Shown piece after piece: positions 1 through 7,226 of a stretch of DNA of 50,864 bases. A program made the translations under genes and the position numbers. The notes beneath the pieces are model-generated. The model was not told where the DNA came from. It did not search any database and saw only the letters and a program-made list of their open reading frames with translations. Numbering within the stretch: position 1 is the stretch's first letter; each line of letters starts with the position of its first letter. This DNA is from an uncultured Holophagaceae bacterium. GTDB taxonomy: Bacteria; Acidobacteriota; Holophagae; Holophagales; Holophagaceae. The stretch is taken from assembly GCA_903873655.1 (NCBI GenBank), contig CAIQPH010000042.1:1-50864 (forward strand), read 5' to 3'.

Positions 1-1
1 C

Positions 2-394
2 CTTCGGCCATCGCGTCCTCCATGGTTGGTGGTTTTGAACGCGATCAACCTACCGGACTCGGTGGCCACCTTCTACTTCAAGCCGCCCAGCCGGACTTAC
101 AGACACTTTTATACACAACCCCTTCGAGTGGGTGAGAGGAAGAAGAACCGGGCCGAAGTCATCCATCTGGCCACGGGTTTCCTGGTCGGCTATCCCCCCT
201 GCCCGCACATTCGTCAGTTCAAATCTTTCATCGAATCGGTCTACGGCCTTCCCGTGATGATCGGCACGCACCCCATCCCTCAAAAATACATGGATGCCCG
301 TGGGAATCTGCCCTTCTGGGAGGATCTGAATATTCCAGAACTAGCCAAACCACTCCTGGAAGAGGCTTGCGAGATCAAGGTTGCCTACAACTGA
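2..394 (+). CDS. Hypothetical protein, C-terminal part (gene enters from left edge)
   Basis: The reading frame is open to the left edge, so this is the 3' part of a longer gene; the first internal start-like codon is a TTG at 26 with no convincing ribosome site, and I do not take it as the real start. The visible 130 residues are soluble, with a G-Y-P-P-C-P-H stretch in the middle and an I-G-T-H-P-I-P-Q-K-Y stretch after it, both of which look like conserved motifs rather than random sequence. Codon use fits the neighbourhood. It ends convergently with the leftward yeiH-like gene, 26 bases away. I do not recognise the family with any certainty and assign no function. Confidence 0.6.
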   Translation, partial: LRPSRPPWLVVLNAINLPDSVATFYFKPPSRTYRHFYTQPLRVGERKKNRAEVIHLATGFLVGYPPCPHIRQFKSFIESVYGLPVMIGTHPIPQKYMDARGNLPFWEDLNIPELAKPLLEEACEIKVAYN

Positions 395-420
395 ACTTGG
401 TGCCTGGCTTGAGATCTAGT

Positions 421-1374
421 TCATTTCGAAGTCAACAACCCCAGTTTTACAGCACCCAATCCGATCGACCCTACCAGCAACCAGAGCACCAGTCCCTGCA
501 TGAAGGGGCGTACGCCTACGCTTCGCAGTGCCTCACGATTGAGCCCCGCGCCAATGAGGAAGAGGGTCAGCACCAGCATCCGGCGGGCGACGACAGCGAT
601 CAGATGTCCGGGCGCGCGAAGCACAGGCACGAAGGTGACCAGGGCGGCCATGGCCAGGAAACCCGCGATGAACCAGGGCTTCTTCACAGGTGTGACGTCG
701 GCAGAGACCTCACCGCGCCGGGCCACCATCCAGCCGATGCCCAAGGTCAGCGGCACGATCCAGAGTGCACGCGCCAGTTTGACGGTCGTGGCAACTTCCA
801 GCGCCCGGGGTCCATAGGCAAGGCCGGCACCCACGACAGAACTGGTGTCATGGATGGCCAGGGCCGACCAGAGGCCGAAGGCCTCCTGGCCCAGGCCCAC
901 CGCATGGCCGATGGGTGGAAAGATCACCAGGGCGACCGCGTTGAGCAGGAACACGGTCGCCAGGGCGACGGAGATTTCGTGTTCCTTCGCACGGAGCACC
1001 GGCGCCACAGCGGCGATGGCACTGCCACCGCAGATGGCCGTGCCCACGGAGATCAGCAGGCCCGCGTCACGCTCAACCTTCATGAGACGTGCAAGCCACC
1101 AGCCCAGGGCCAGGACCAGCACAATGCTGATCGCCGTATAACCGAGGCCATGCAACCCCGCCTTCGCCACCGCCCGCAAGTTCATGTCCGCACCCAGGCC
1201 GACCACTGCGAGCGGGAGGAGCCGGTGGGTCCAGGTGCGTGTCAGGCTCTGCCATGGATTGCCCATTATCAATGCAATCAGCGCCCCGCTCACCAGCGCG
1301 GCAGCGGCCGGCGTGCTAGGAGCCAGGGCGAACCCGGCACCTAGTAAGAGGAGCAACGCCGCTGCGTAATTCAT
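421..1374 (-). CDS. YeiH/PSE-family putative sulfate (sulfite) exporter
   Basis: A 317-residue polytopic inner-membrane protein of the YeiH (UPF0324, Cons_hypoth698) family. The family signature G-T-A-I-C-G-G-S-A-I at residues 111-120 is intact, followed by A-P-V-L-R-A-K and the A-I-H-D-T-S-S-V-V-G-A-G segment. About nine to ten hydrophobic segments span the chain. Members are called putative sulfate exporters; some are controlled by sulfide- or sulfite-responsive repressors, but the transported substrate is not firmly known. It is the last gene of a five-gene leftward operon, 31 bases after the thioesterase. The company of a CoA-disulfide reductase-rhodanese points to export of an oxidised sulfur product. 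The family call is secure; the substrate is inference. Confidence 0.88.
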   Translation of the reverse strand: MNYAAALLLLLGAGFALAPSTPAAAALVSGALIALIMGNPWQSLTRTWTHRLLPLAVVGLGADMNLRAVAKAGLHGLGYTAISIVLVLALGWWLARLMKVERDAGLLISVGTAICGGSAIAAVAPVLRAKEHEISVALATVFLLNAVALVIFPPIGHAVGLGQEAFGLWSALAIHDTSSVVGAGLAYGPRALEVATTVKLARALWIVPLTLGIGWMVARRGEVSADVTPVKKPWFIAGFLAMAALVTFVPVLRAPGHLIAVVARRMLVLTLFLIGAGLNREALRSVGVRPFMQGLVLWLLVGSIGLGAVKLGLLTSK

Positions 1375-1405
1375 GCGTCCTGGGATGAGAGTGGGCCTTG
1401 CGTCG

Positions 1406-1879
1406 TCATAAGCTGGCGGAGAAACGCTCAGGCATTTGGACAGCTACAACTTCCCCACGAACGGTGATCCTACCATCGACGGATACGGTGGCTTCAACCA
1501 CCACCCGCCTGCCCTTGATCTCCTTCACCCGGCCGCGGATCTCCAGTTCAACGCCCAAAGGAGTCGGAGCCAGATAGTCCACATGCAGCGACGCCGTCAC
1601 AAAACGGTAGGCCGGCAGGCTGTCCATGGGCCGCCCGTCCTTCTTGTACATGGCCGCCGCTGCGGTTCCGGTGCCGTGGCAATCCACGAGGGACGCCAGA
1701 AGCCCACCGTACACATAGCCAGGGATGGCGGTGTGCTCGGGGCGCGGTTGGAAGCGGGTGACCGATTCCTCACCTTCCCAATAGGTTCGAATCCTCAGTC
1801 CCCGTTCATTCAGGCGGCCGCACCCATAGCAATGGGAGACGTTCTCTGGATAGAAATCCTGGAATGCCTTGGTCGGCAT
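1406..1879 (-). CDS. PaaI-family hotdog-fold thioesterase
   Basis: A 157-residue single hotdog domain of the PaaI type. It opens with the C-x-x-C-G-x-L-N-x-x-G-L element (Cys17, Cys20) common in this subfamily. The helix carrying the general-base acid is visible as G-G-L-L-A-S-L-V-D-C-H-G-T, with Asp66 in the catalytic position. It ends with the beta strands typical of the fold (R-V-V-V-E-A-T-V and G-R-I-T-V-R-G-E-V-V-A-V). Such enzymes hydrolyse acyl-CoA or other thioesters. It lies 54 bases after the CoA-disulfide reductase gene in the same orientation, so a CoA-linked or persulfide-derived thioester is a plausible but unproven substrate. Confidence 0.85.
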   Translation of the reverse strand: MPTKAFQDFYPENVSHCYGCGRLNERGLRIRTYWEGEESVTRFQPRPEHTAIPGYVYGGLLASLVDCHGTGTAAAAMYKKDGRPMDSLPAYRFVTASLHVDYLAPTPLGVELEIRGRVKEIKGRRVVVEATVSVDGRITVRGEVVAVQMPERFSASL

Positions 1880-1933
1880 GAATCCCCCATGATGCGAGTT
1901 CAGAATAAATGGTCGCTCTTCAGCCCAGGTTCC

Positions 1934-3640
1934 CTATTCACCGTCTTCGCTCTGCATGGCGGCTTCACAAGCAAGCGGAACGGTATGGGTTCCTTTCCAC
2001 ATGGCATAGCGACGGTAGCCTCCCGAGAGGTTGCGTACTTTGAACCCATGCTGGGTCAGCATGCGTGCGGCAATATAGCCCCTGAGGCCCACCTGGCAAA
2101 ACACCAGCAGCTCCTTATCCCTGGGGATCGCTGACAACTGGCCGCGCAACTCATCTACTGGGAGGCAGATGGATCCCGGAATGGAGCCTTGGGCATGTTC
2201 GCGGAGCGTTCGGACATCCATCAGCACTCGGGTGTCTTTGAGGTTCGCCAAGTCCTCGGGCTCCCAGAGTTCAACATCCTCGCGGCACACATTTGCAGCC
2301 ACGAACCCTGCCATGTTCACGGGGTCCTTGGCGCTGCCGTAGGGTGGGGCGTAGCAAAGTTCAAGATCCTCCAGGTCATAGACAGTAAGGCCTGCCCGCT
2401 GGGCTACCGCGATCACGTCGATCCGCTTATCGACACCCGCCATGCCCACGGCCTGGGCCCCAAGGATGCGGCCGTCTTCCGGAGCGAATAGAAGTTTCAA
2501 GGTGATGGGATGAGCTCCTGGATAGTAGGTGGCGTGGTCAGCTGGATAGATGTAGATGCGGCGATATGACATGCCCTTCCGCTTGATCGCGCTCTCGGAA
2601 AGACCTGTCATGGCGAAGCTGAGATCGAATACCTTGCAGATGGAGGTGCCCTGAGTGGCCTTGTATCGGCTGTCCCGGCCCAAAATCACCTCCGCCGCAA
2701 TCCTTCCCTGACGGTTGGCAGGGCCTGCCAATGGGATGAGCGAAGGGTCTCCGCTCACGAACTCACGGACTTCCACCGCGTCCCCCACGGCATAAATGCC
2801 AGCCTGGCTTGTGCGCATCTGGTCATCGACCAGGATGCCCCCAGAAGGCCCAATGGCCAGCCCCGCATCCCTTGCCAGGCGGGTTTCAGGTCTCACTCCC
2901 ACACTCATCACCGCCAGATCACAAGGGATTCTGTCTCCGTCATCCAGCGTGGCAATCAACCCTTCGCCCTCTTTCTCAAAGGACAAAACGGTTCGCTCCA
3001 GACGCAGATCCACTCCTTGTCGCCTCAATTCCTCATGCAGGGGGAAAGTCATCTCCACATCCGCCACTCCCAGGACATGCGGGAGACGCTCCACAAGAGC
3101 AACTTCCAGCCCACGGTGGCGCAACTGCTCTGCCAGTTCCAGACCGATGTAGCCAGCACCGACTACGAGTGCCCGGCCTATGCCAGCCTTCGATACCGTA
3201 GCCAGGATGGCATCCATGTCTCCCATGTTCCGGAGCGTGAAGACTCGCTCATGCTGGGCACCGGGGAGCGGAGGTCTGATGGCCTCTGCACCGGGGCTCA
3301 GGATCAGAGCGTCATAGGGCTCCCGGAGTTCCTGGCCAGTCTTGAGATTCCGGGCCAACACCTGCCGTGAGGCCACATCGATGGAGACGACTTCCGTGTT
3401 CACGCGCACATCGATCTCAAAACGCGCCTTCAGGCTCGCAGGTGTCTGGAGCAATAGGCGCGAACGGTCGGTGATGACTCCGCCGATGTGATAGGGCAAT
3501 CCGCAATTCGCGAAGGAGACGTATGGGCCACGCTCAAAGACCACGATGTTCGCTTTTTCAGAGAGCCTTCTGACGCGTGCGGCGGCGCTGGCACCGCCAG
3601 CAACGCCACCCACGATTACGATTCGAGGGGCACCAGACAT
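1934..3640 (-). CDS. CoA-disulfide reductase / NAD(P)H-polysulfide oxidoreductase with rhodanese domain
   Basis: A 568-residue flavoprotein of the CoADR-RHD type. The N-terminal FAD motif (G-G-V-A-G-G, residues 11-16) is followed by the single redox cysteine Cys46 in S-F-A-N-C-G-L-P-Y. A second nucleotide motif (V-V-G-A-G-Y-I-G-L-E) lies near residue 160, and the dimerisation domain follows. From about residue 465 a rhodanese domain begins, with its active-site loop C-Q-V-G-L-R-G and catalytic Cys515. Family members reduce CoA disulfide, CoA persulfide or polysulfide with NAD(P)H. It starts with ATG after an A-A-A-G-G-A ribosome site, 43 bases after the FmdB gene. It is the enzymatic core of the proposed sulfur operon. 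Confidence 0.92.
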   Translation of the reverse strand: MSGAPRIVIVGGVAGGASAAARVRRLSEKANIVVFERGPYVSFANCGLPYHIGGVITDRSRLLLQTPASLKARFEIDVRVNTEVVSIDVASRQVLARNLKTGQELREPYDALILSPGAEAIRPPLPGAQHERVFTLRNMGDMDAILATVSKAGIGRALVVGAGYIGLELAEQLRHRGLEVALVERLPHVLGVADVEMTFPLHEELRRQGVDLRLERTVLSFEKEGEGLIATLDDGDRIPCDLAVMSVGVRPETRLARDAGLAIGPSGGILVDDQMRTSQAGIYAVGDAVEVREFVSGDPSLIPLAGPANRQGRIAAEVILGRDSRYKATQGTSICKVFDLSFAMTGLSESAIKRKGMSYRRIYIYPADHATYYPGAHPITLKLLFAPEDGRILGAQAVGMAGVDKRIDVIAVAQRAGLTVYDLEDLELCYAPPYGSAKDPVNMAGFVAANVCREDVELWEPEDLANLKDTRVLMDVRTLREHAQGSIPGSICLPVDELRGQLSAIPRDKELLVFCQVGLRGYIAARMLTQHGFKVRNLSGGYRRYAMWKGTHTVPLACEAAMQSEDGE

Positions 3641-3683
3641 GAGGTCCTTTCAGAGGGAGGGTCGCCTTCGTGAGTGAAGACCG

Positions 3684-3905
3684 CTAGCCCCTTGCGAAAG
3701 GGCATGAACCCCCGGCACATGGGGAACTCGGCGCGTAACTGGACTCTTGGGCCCCAGCGGTGGCAACGGCCACGATGGACAACTGACGTCTCATCCCGAA
3801 TGCCTTACCGCAATCCGGGCAGCCATGGGCGTCAGGGGCGGAGATTCCTTCGAGTTTTTCTTCCTTCGCTCCGCAGGTCTGACATTTGTACTCATAGATC
3901 GGCAT
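3684..3905 (-). CDS. FmdB-family zinc-ribbon protein
   Basis: A 73-residue FmdB/CxxC_CxxC_SSSS putative regulatory protein. It begins M-P-I-Y-E-Y-K-C, the normal family start, with Cys8/Cys11 and Cys29/Cys32 forming the zinc ribbon; I chose this start over an upstream in-frame one because a GAGAGGG ribosome site lies directly before it. The short tail is Gly/Ser/Pro-rich and carries two more cysteines (P-C-A-G-G-S-C-P), which is longer than the bare ribbon. The biochemical role of the family is unknown. It is the second gene of the leftward sulfur operon, 81 bases after the thioredoxin gene. Confidence 0.85.
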   Translation of the reverse strand: MPIYEYKCQTCGAKEEKLEGISAPDAHGCPDCGKAFGMRRQLSIVAVATAGAQESSYAPSSPCAGGSCPFARG

Positions 3906-3986
3906 ATTTCCCTCTCGATTGCCTGTTGAGATTTCCGAACTGAGCGACGGCCAAATTCTGAACCTGGCCCCCAAGGAGTCCTGGGG

Positions 3987-4394
3987 CTACTTCCTCATGA
4001 GCCATGCTTTTAGGTCAGCCCCAGACGCGAAGGCTCCCACATGGCGCTTGAGTTCCTGACCTTTGCCATCCAGGACCAGCAACGTGGGGTAACCCTCGAC
4101 TCGGAAGTGCTCCGCGACCTTCATGTTTTCAGGCAGAGGCAGCCGGTGTCTTGTTTCCGTCATCAGGGAGACAGATACATACCCTGCAAGCGCCTTCTGG
4201 GCATCGATCGAAGGGAATACATTGTTCCTGAGATGCTGGCAAGGCGGACACCACTCGGCCCAGATGTCCACGAACAGGGGTTTGCCCTCTCTTAATGCTC
4301 GCTTCTGGGCTGAACCAAGGTCGTGCTCCCAGGTCACTGGACTCTGAGCAAGCGCCGAAACAGAGGCGACAAGGATGGCTGCGATCATTCTCAT
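3987..4394 (-). CDS. Exported thioredoxin-fold protein (WCPPC)
   Basis: A 135-residue thioredoxin-like protein with a cleavable signal peptide (residues 1-17, M-R-M-I-A-A-I-L-V-A-S-V-S-A-L-A) and the active site W-C-P-P-C (Cys49, Cys52). The cis-proline element is seen as V-E-G-Y-P-T-L. It looks like the DsbD-C-terminal/thioredoxin_7 type that acts in the periplasm. The start was set at the ATG preceded by GGGGGGAACTC; an upstream in-frame start would destroy the signal peptide. It is the first gene of the leftward sulfur operon and lies about 40 bases downstream of a promoter with a dyad in its spacer. A periplasmic thiol or persulfide reductant role is inferred. Confidence 0.85.
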   Translation of the reverse strand: MRMIAAILVASVSALAQSPVTWEHDLGSAQKRALREGKPLFVDIWAEWCPPCQHLRNNVFPSIDAQKALAGYVSVSLMTETRHRLPLPENMKVAEHFRVEGYPTLLVLDGKGQELKRHVGAFASGADLKAWLMRK

Positions 4395-4434
4395 GAGTTC
4401 CCCCCAGGCTGACCGTGTTCGAGTCACGGCAAAG

Positions 4435-4466
4435 TAAATACTTACATATACCTATATGGTTAACAA
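4435..4466 (-). promoter_or_regulatory. Candidate promoter and operator of the leftward sulfur operon
   Basis: Read on the minus strand there is a -35 like TTGTTA (4461-4466), then TAAGTA (4439-4444) after 16 bases or TATTTA (4435-4440) after 20 bases. The spacer is filled by a 14-base dyad, CATATA-N2-TATATG (4445-4458), with perfect arms. A dyad in that position is how many MerR-, ArsR- and CsoR-type regulators are sited. No regulator gene lies in the window, so the protein that binds is unknown. The -35/-10 assignment is by eye. Confidence 0.4.
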
Positions 4467-4593
4467 ATGTTTTTTATAAGTCACACCATTTTTTCACTTC
4501 GGTAGCGCCAAAGGGCCCTTCGACTAATCGGCGCCCTGTAATTCAACTTCCGCACATCGATTCAGGGAGATCTTTGAGTCGAATGAAAAAGGG

Positions 4594-4625
4594 TTTAGTT
4601 AGCCAAGCTATCATGTTAATATAAT
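4594..4625 (+). promoter_or_regulatory. Candidate promoter of copZ-copA
   Basis: A perfect TATAAT (4620-4625) lies 134 bases before the copZ start in the AT-rich spacer. The matching -35 is poor: TTTAGT or TTAGTT at 4594-4600 with a long 19-20 base spacing, as seen in promoters activated by MerR-type regulators such as CueR. I see no clear CueR dyad, so the regulatory mode is open. Confidence 0.3.
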
Positions 4626-4759
4626 TACTTAGGAATTTTAAAATCAACTGCTCTACTGCTGCAATTCAGGCGTGTAGCCGAATTGGAACAAATCTACACA
4701 GGACTTCGGGTCGCTGGTCCTTGCACATATTGGGCCTCAGGCCCGAAACGGAGGCACAG

Positions 4760-4966
4760 ATGGAGAGTCAGGTTTATCGAGTCCAGGGTATGACCTGTGG
4801 CGGGTGCGCGAAGCACGTTGAGAAAGCCCTGCGTTCCGTGGCGGGGGTGACTGGCGTGGCAATGGATGTGTCCAAGGGGACAGCCACCGTCGAGGGCACG
4901 GCGGCCTTCGAAGATATGGCCGCATGCGTGGCTGCGGCAGGCTATGAGATAGTCAGACCCGCCTAG
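4760..4966 (+). CDS. copZ: CopZ-like copper chaperone (heavy-metal-associated domain)
   Basis: A 68-residue single HMA domain. The metal-binding loop is G-M-T-C-G-G-C-A-K-H-V with Cys13 and Cys16, and the ferredoxin-like fold runs through to A-A-G-Y-E-I-V-R-P-A. The start is the ATG with a GGAGG five bases upstream; a further upstream in-frame ATG lacks a ribosome site. Proteins of this size bind Cu(I) in the cytosol and hand it to a P1B ATPase. The copA gene follows after 17 bases with its own GGAGG, so the two are one transcription unit. Confidence 0.88.
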   Translation: MESQVYRVQGMTCGGCAKHVEKALRSVAGVTGVAMDVSKGTATVEGTAAFEDMAACVAAAGYEIVRPA

Positions 4967-4983
4967 GCAACGACGGAGGTTGG

Positions 4984-7095
4984 GTGAGCAAGCAGACCTA
5001 CACGGTCTCAGGCATGACTTGCGCGGCCTGTGTCCGGCATGTGGAAAAGGCGCTCACCTCGACCCCGGGCGTTACAACCGCAGCGGTCAATCTGGCCACC
5101 TCCACCGTCTCTATCGAAGGCACGGCTTCCTTTGCGGCCATGGCTCGACAAGTAGATGATGCAGGCTATGGGCTGGTCCGCATCAAACTGGAGGCCACCG
5201 GTGGTGCGGTCGATGAACTAGCGCCTGCCTTGCGCCGAATGATCTTCGCATTAGCCCTGACCGCACCCATGCTGGCCACGATGATTCCAGGGCTGGGCTG
5301 GCATCTTCAGGGATGGGTGCAGGCACTCCTGGCTACGCCGGTGGTCTTCGGAGCGGGCTTGGGCTTCTTCAGGAGGGCCTGGAAACAGGCACTGCATGGC
5401 CAGGCCTCTATGGATACCCTCATCGCGCTCGGATCAGGCATCGCCTGGGCCTTCGCCATGGGTGAGTGGTGGAACAGTGCACATCATCTCAGCTTTGAGA
5501 CCGCTGCGGCTCTGGTGGCTTTTCTACTGACGGGGAAATACCTGGAGGCACGGGCCAAGTCTCGCGCCACGGATGCACTAACGGCCCTCCTGTCATTAGC
5601 CCCGCCCACGGCCCTGCGGATCGAACTGGATGGATCCGTGTTCGAAGTACCAGTGTCAGAGTTGCATCCCGGTGACCGGGCCCGAGTGCTGCCTGGACAA
5701 TCAGTCCCAGCCGACGGGCGTGTGACCACCGGGCTTGCAGAAGTGGATGAGTCCATGCTGACAGGGGAGCCTCTTCCAATAGCAAAGGCATCGGGTGATT
5801 CCTTGGTCGCGGGCACGGTGGTTCACGGCTCGGCACTGGAGATGGAGATTCTCGCGGTCGGAGCAGACACGCAGTTAGCTCACATGGCAGCCATGGTCGC
5901 TCAGGCCCAGGGTTCCAAGGCGCCTGCCCAGGATCTGGCAGATCGCATCAGTGCCGTCTTTGTTCCCACGATCCTGGTTCTTGCCGCGGTCACCTTCGCG
6001 GGTTGGTGGTGGCTGGGAGGTGGTTTTGCCCATGCCTGGCGCCCAGCCGTGACACTCCTTGTGATTGCCTGTCCTTGCGCGTTGGGTCTGGCCACCCCGG
6101 TGGCGGTTATGGTGGGTCTCGGCGCGGCTGCCCGGAAGGGTGTTCTGGTGCGAGACGCGGCCGCCCTGGAAGCCCTGGGGCAGGCCACAGACCTGGTTTT
6201 CGACAAGACCGGCACCCTCACTGAAGGTCGGCCGCGCTTGCGGCGAGTCATTGCCTGTGGCGCCATGTCAGGAGATGACCTCCTGGCGGTCGCCGCCAGC
6301 CTTGAACGGGATTCCGAACATCCCATCGCGCGAGGGATTCGTTCAGCCTTCAAAGGTGCTGTTCCACCCGTAGCTGATTTCCGGGTCCACCCTGGAGGTG
6401 GCATCTCCGGTGGGGTGAGCGGCCTGTCCTGGCGTCTAGGCAGCGAATCCTTTCTGGGCCTGACCTTCCAAGATGTGGATGAGGATGGGATAGCTATTGG
6501 GTTGGCTAACGAGGCTGGCCTTCAGGGTTTATTCATCCTGGGGGACCGCCTGCGCGAAGAAGCCCCCAGGGTCATTGCTGCTCTCAGCCAGCAGGGCCTG
6601 AAACTCCACCTCCTGACAGGGGATCGGAGCGCGCCCGCACATCTGATGGCGACTGCCGCTGGAATCTCCAGAGTGATCGCCGGAGTTCGTCCCGAGGGCA
6701 AACTGGCCGAGTTGAAGAAGTTGCAAGAACAGGGGGCGATAGTCGGCTTCGTGGGCGACGGAGTAAATGATGCGCCTGCCCTGGCCCAGGCCGACTGCGG
6801 CATCGCCATGGGTTCAGGCGCGGGCGAACAGGGCACTGGGGCCGCCATGGCTGCCGCGCCATTGGTGCTGCTACGTCCTGGCTTGGAGCCAATCCTTGCT
6901 GCTCGCAAACTCGCCGAAAAAACTCACCGCGTGATCCGTCAGAACCTGGGGTGGGCCTTTGGCTACAACCTGCTGCTGGTTCCTCTGGCAGCCTTGGGTC
7001 AACTCGAAAGATTTGGCGGCCCCATGCTCGCAGGCATGGCCATGGGATTGAGTTCATTGACCGTTGTTCTGAACGCTCTACGCTTGAGGCGATAG
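4984..7095 (+). CDS. copA: Cu(I)-exporting P1B-type ATPase CopA
   Basis: A 703-residue P1B-1 ATPase. One N-terminal HMA domain (M-T-C-A-A-C, Cys13/Cys16), then the actuator T-G-E (260-262), the transmembrane C-P-C (363-365), the phosphorylation site D-K-T-G-T (Asp407), the nucleotide-domain His-Pro (446-447) and the hinge G-D-G-V-N-D (591-596) are all present. The last two helices carry Y-N (661-662) and M-G-L-S-S (687-691), the residues that define Cu(I) rather than Zn/Cd specificity. It starts with GTG after GGAGG. It would pump cytosolic Cu(I) across the inner membrane, fed by the preceding CopZ. All key residues are intact. Confidence 0.95.
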   Translation: MSKQTYTVSGMTCAACVRHVEKALTSTPGVTTAAVNLATSTVSIEGTASFAAMARQVDDAGYGLVRIKLEATGGAVDELAPALRRMIFALALTAPMLATMIPGLGWHLQGWVQALLATPVVFGAGLGFFRRAWKQALHGQASMDTLIALGSGIAWAFAMGEWWNSAHHLSFETAAALVAFLLTGKYLEARAKSRATDALTALLSLAPPTALRIELDGSVFEVPVSELHPGDRARVLPGQSVPADGRVTTGLAEVDESMLTGEPLPIAKASGDSLVAGTVVHGSALEMEILAVGADTQLAHMAAMVAQAQGSKAPAQDLADRISAVFVPTILVLAAVTFAGWWWLGGGFAHAWRPAVTLLVIACPCALGLATPVAVMVGLGAAARKGVLVRDAAALEALGQATDLVFDKTGTLTEGRPRLRRVIACGAMSGDDLLAVAASLERDSEHPIARGIRSAFKGAVPPVADFRVHPGGGISGGVSGLSWRLGSESFLGLTFQDVDEDGIAIGLANEAGLQGLFILGDRLREEAPRVIAALSQQGLKLHLLTGDRSAPAHLMATAAGISRVIAGVRPEGKLAELKKLQEQGAIVGFVGDGVNDAPALAQADCGIAMGSGAGEQGTGAAMAAAPLVLLRPGLEPILAARKLAEKTHRVIRQNLGWAFGYNLLLVPLAALGQLERFGGPMLAGMAMGLSSLTVVLNALRLRR

Positions 7096-7139
7096 CCGTT
7101 TCATTTCGACCGATTCTTTGATTTCAACGGGATCATCCA

Positions 7140-7226
7140 ATGATCGATATCCACGATTTGGCTCTCCACGGAACCATCGACCAGATGTCCGCCACCGCCG
7201 TCTTCAGGAAAGCTTGGCCTGCATAA
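7140..7226 (+). pseudogene. Possible 28-codon gene fragment
   Basis: Between copA and the convergent cyuA an ATG opens a 28-codon frame (M-I-D-I-H-D-L-A-L-H-G-T-I-D-Q-M...) with strong G/C in third positions, as in real genes of this genome. It has no clear ribosome site and overlaps the 3' end of cyuA on the other strand. It reads like the start of an enzyme whose remainder has been lost, but it is too short to identify. Confidence 0.2.

Larger units (their letters stand above)
4395..4759. other. AT-rich divergent intergenic spacer
   Basis: This 365-base gap separates the leftward thioredoxin operon from the rightward copZ-copA genes. Its middle (about 4430-4660) is strikingly richer in A and T than anything else nearby, including TTAATATAATTACTTAGG and runs of T. 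It contains the promoter/operator listed at 4435-4466 and a TATAAT at 4620. A short open frame across 4415-4624 has no ribosome site and no protein-like character, so I do not call it a gene. Confidence 0.6.

Noticed and set aside
4415-4624. 69-codon rightward open frame in the AT-rich spacer
   Set aside because: No ribosome site, composition unlike coding sequence here, and it overlaps the promoter and operator of the leftward operon.
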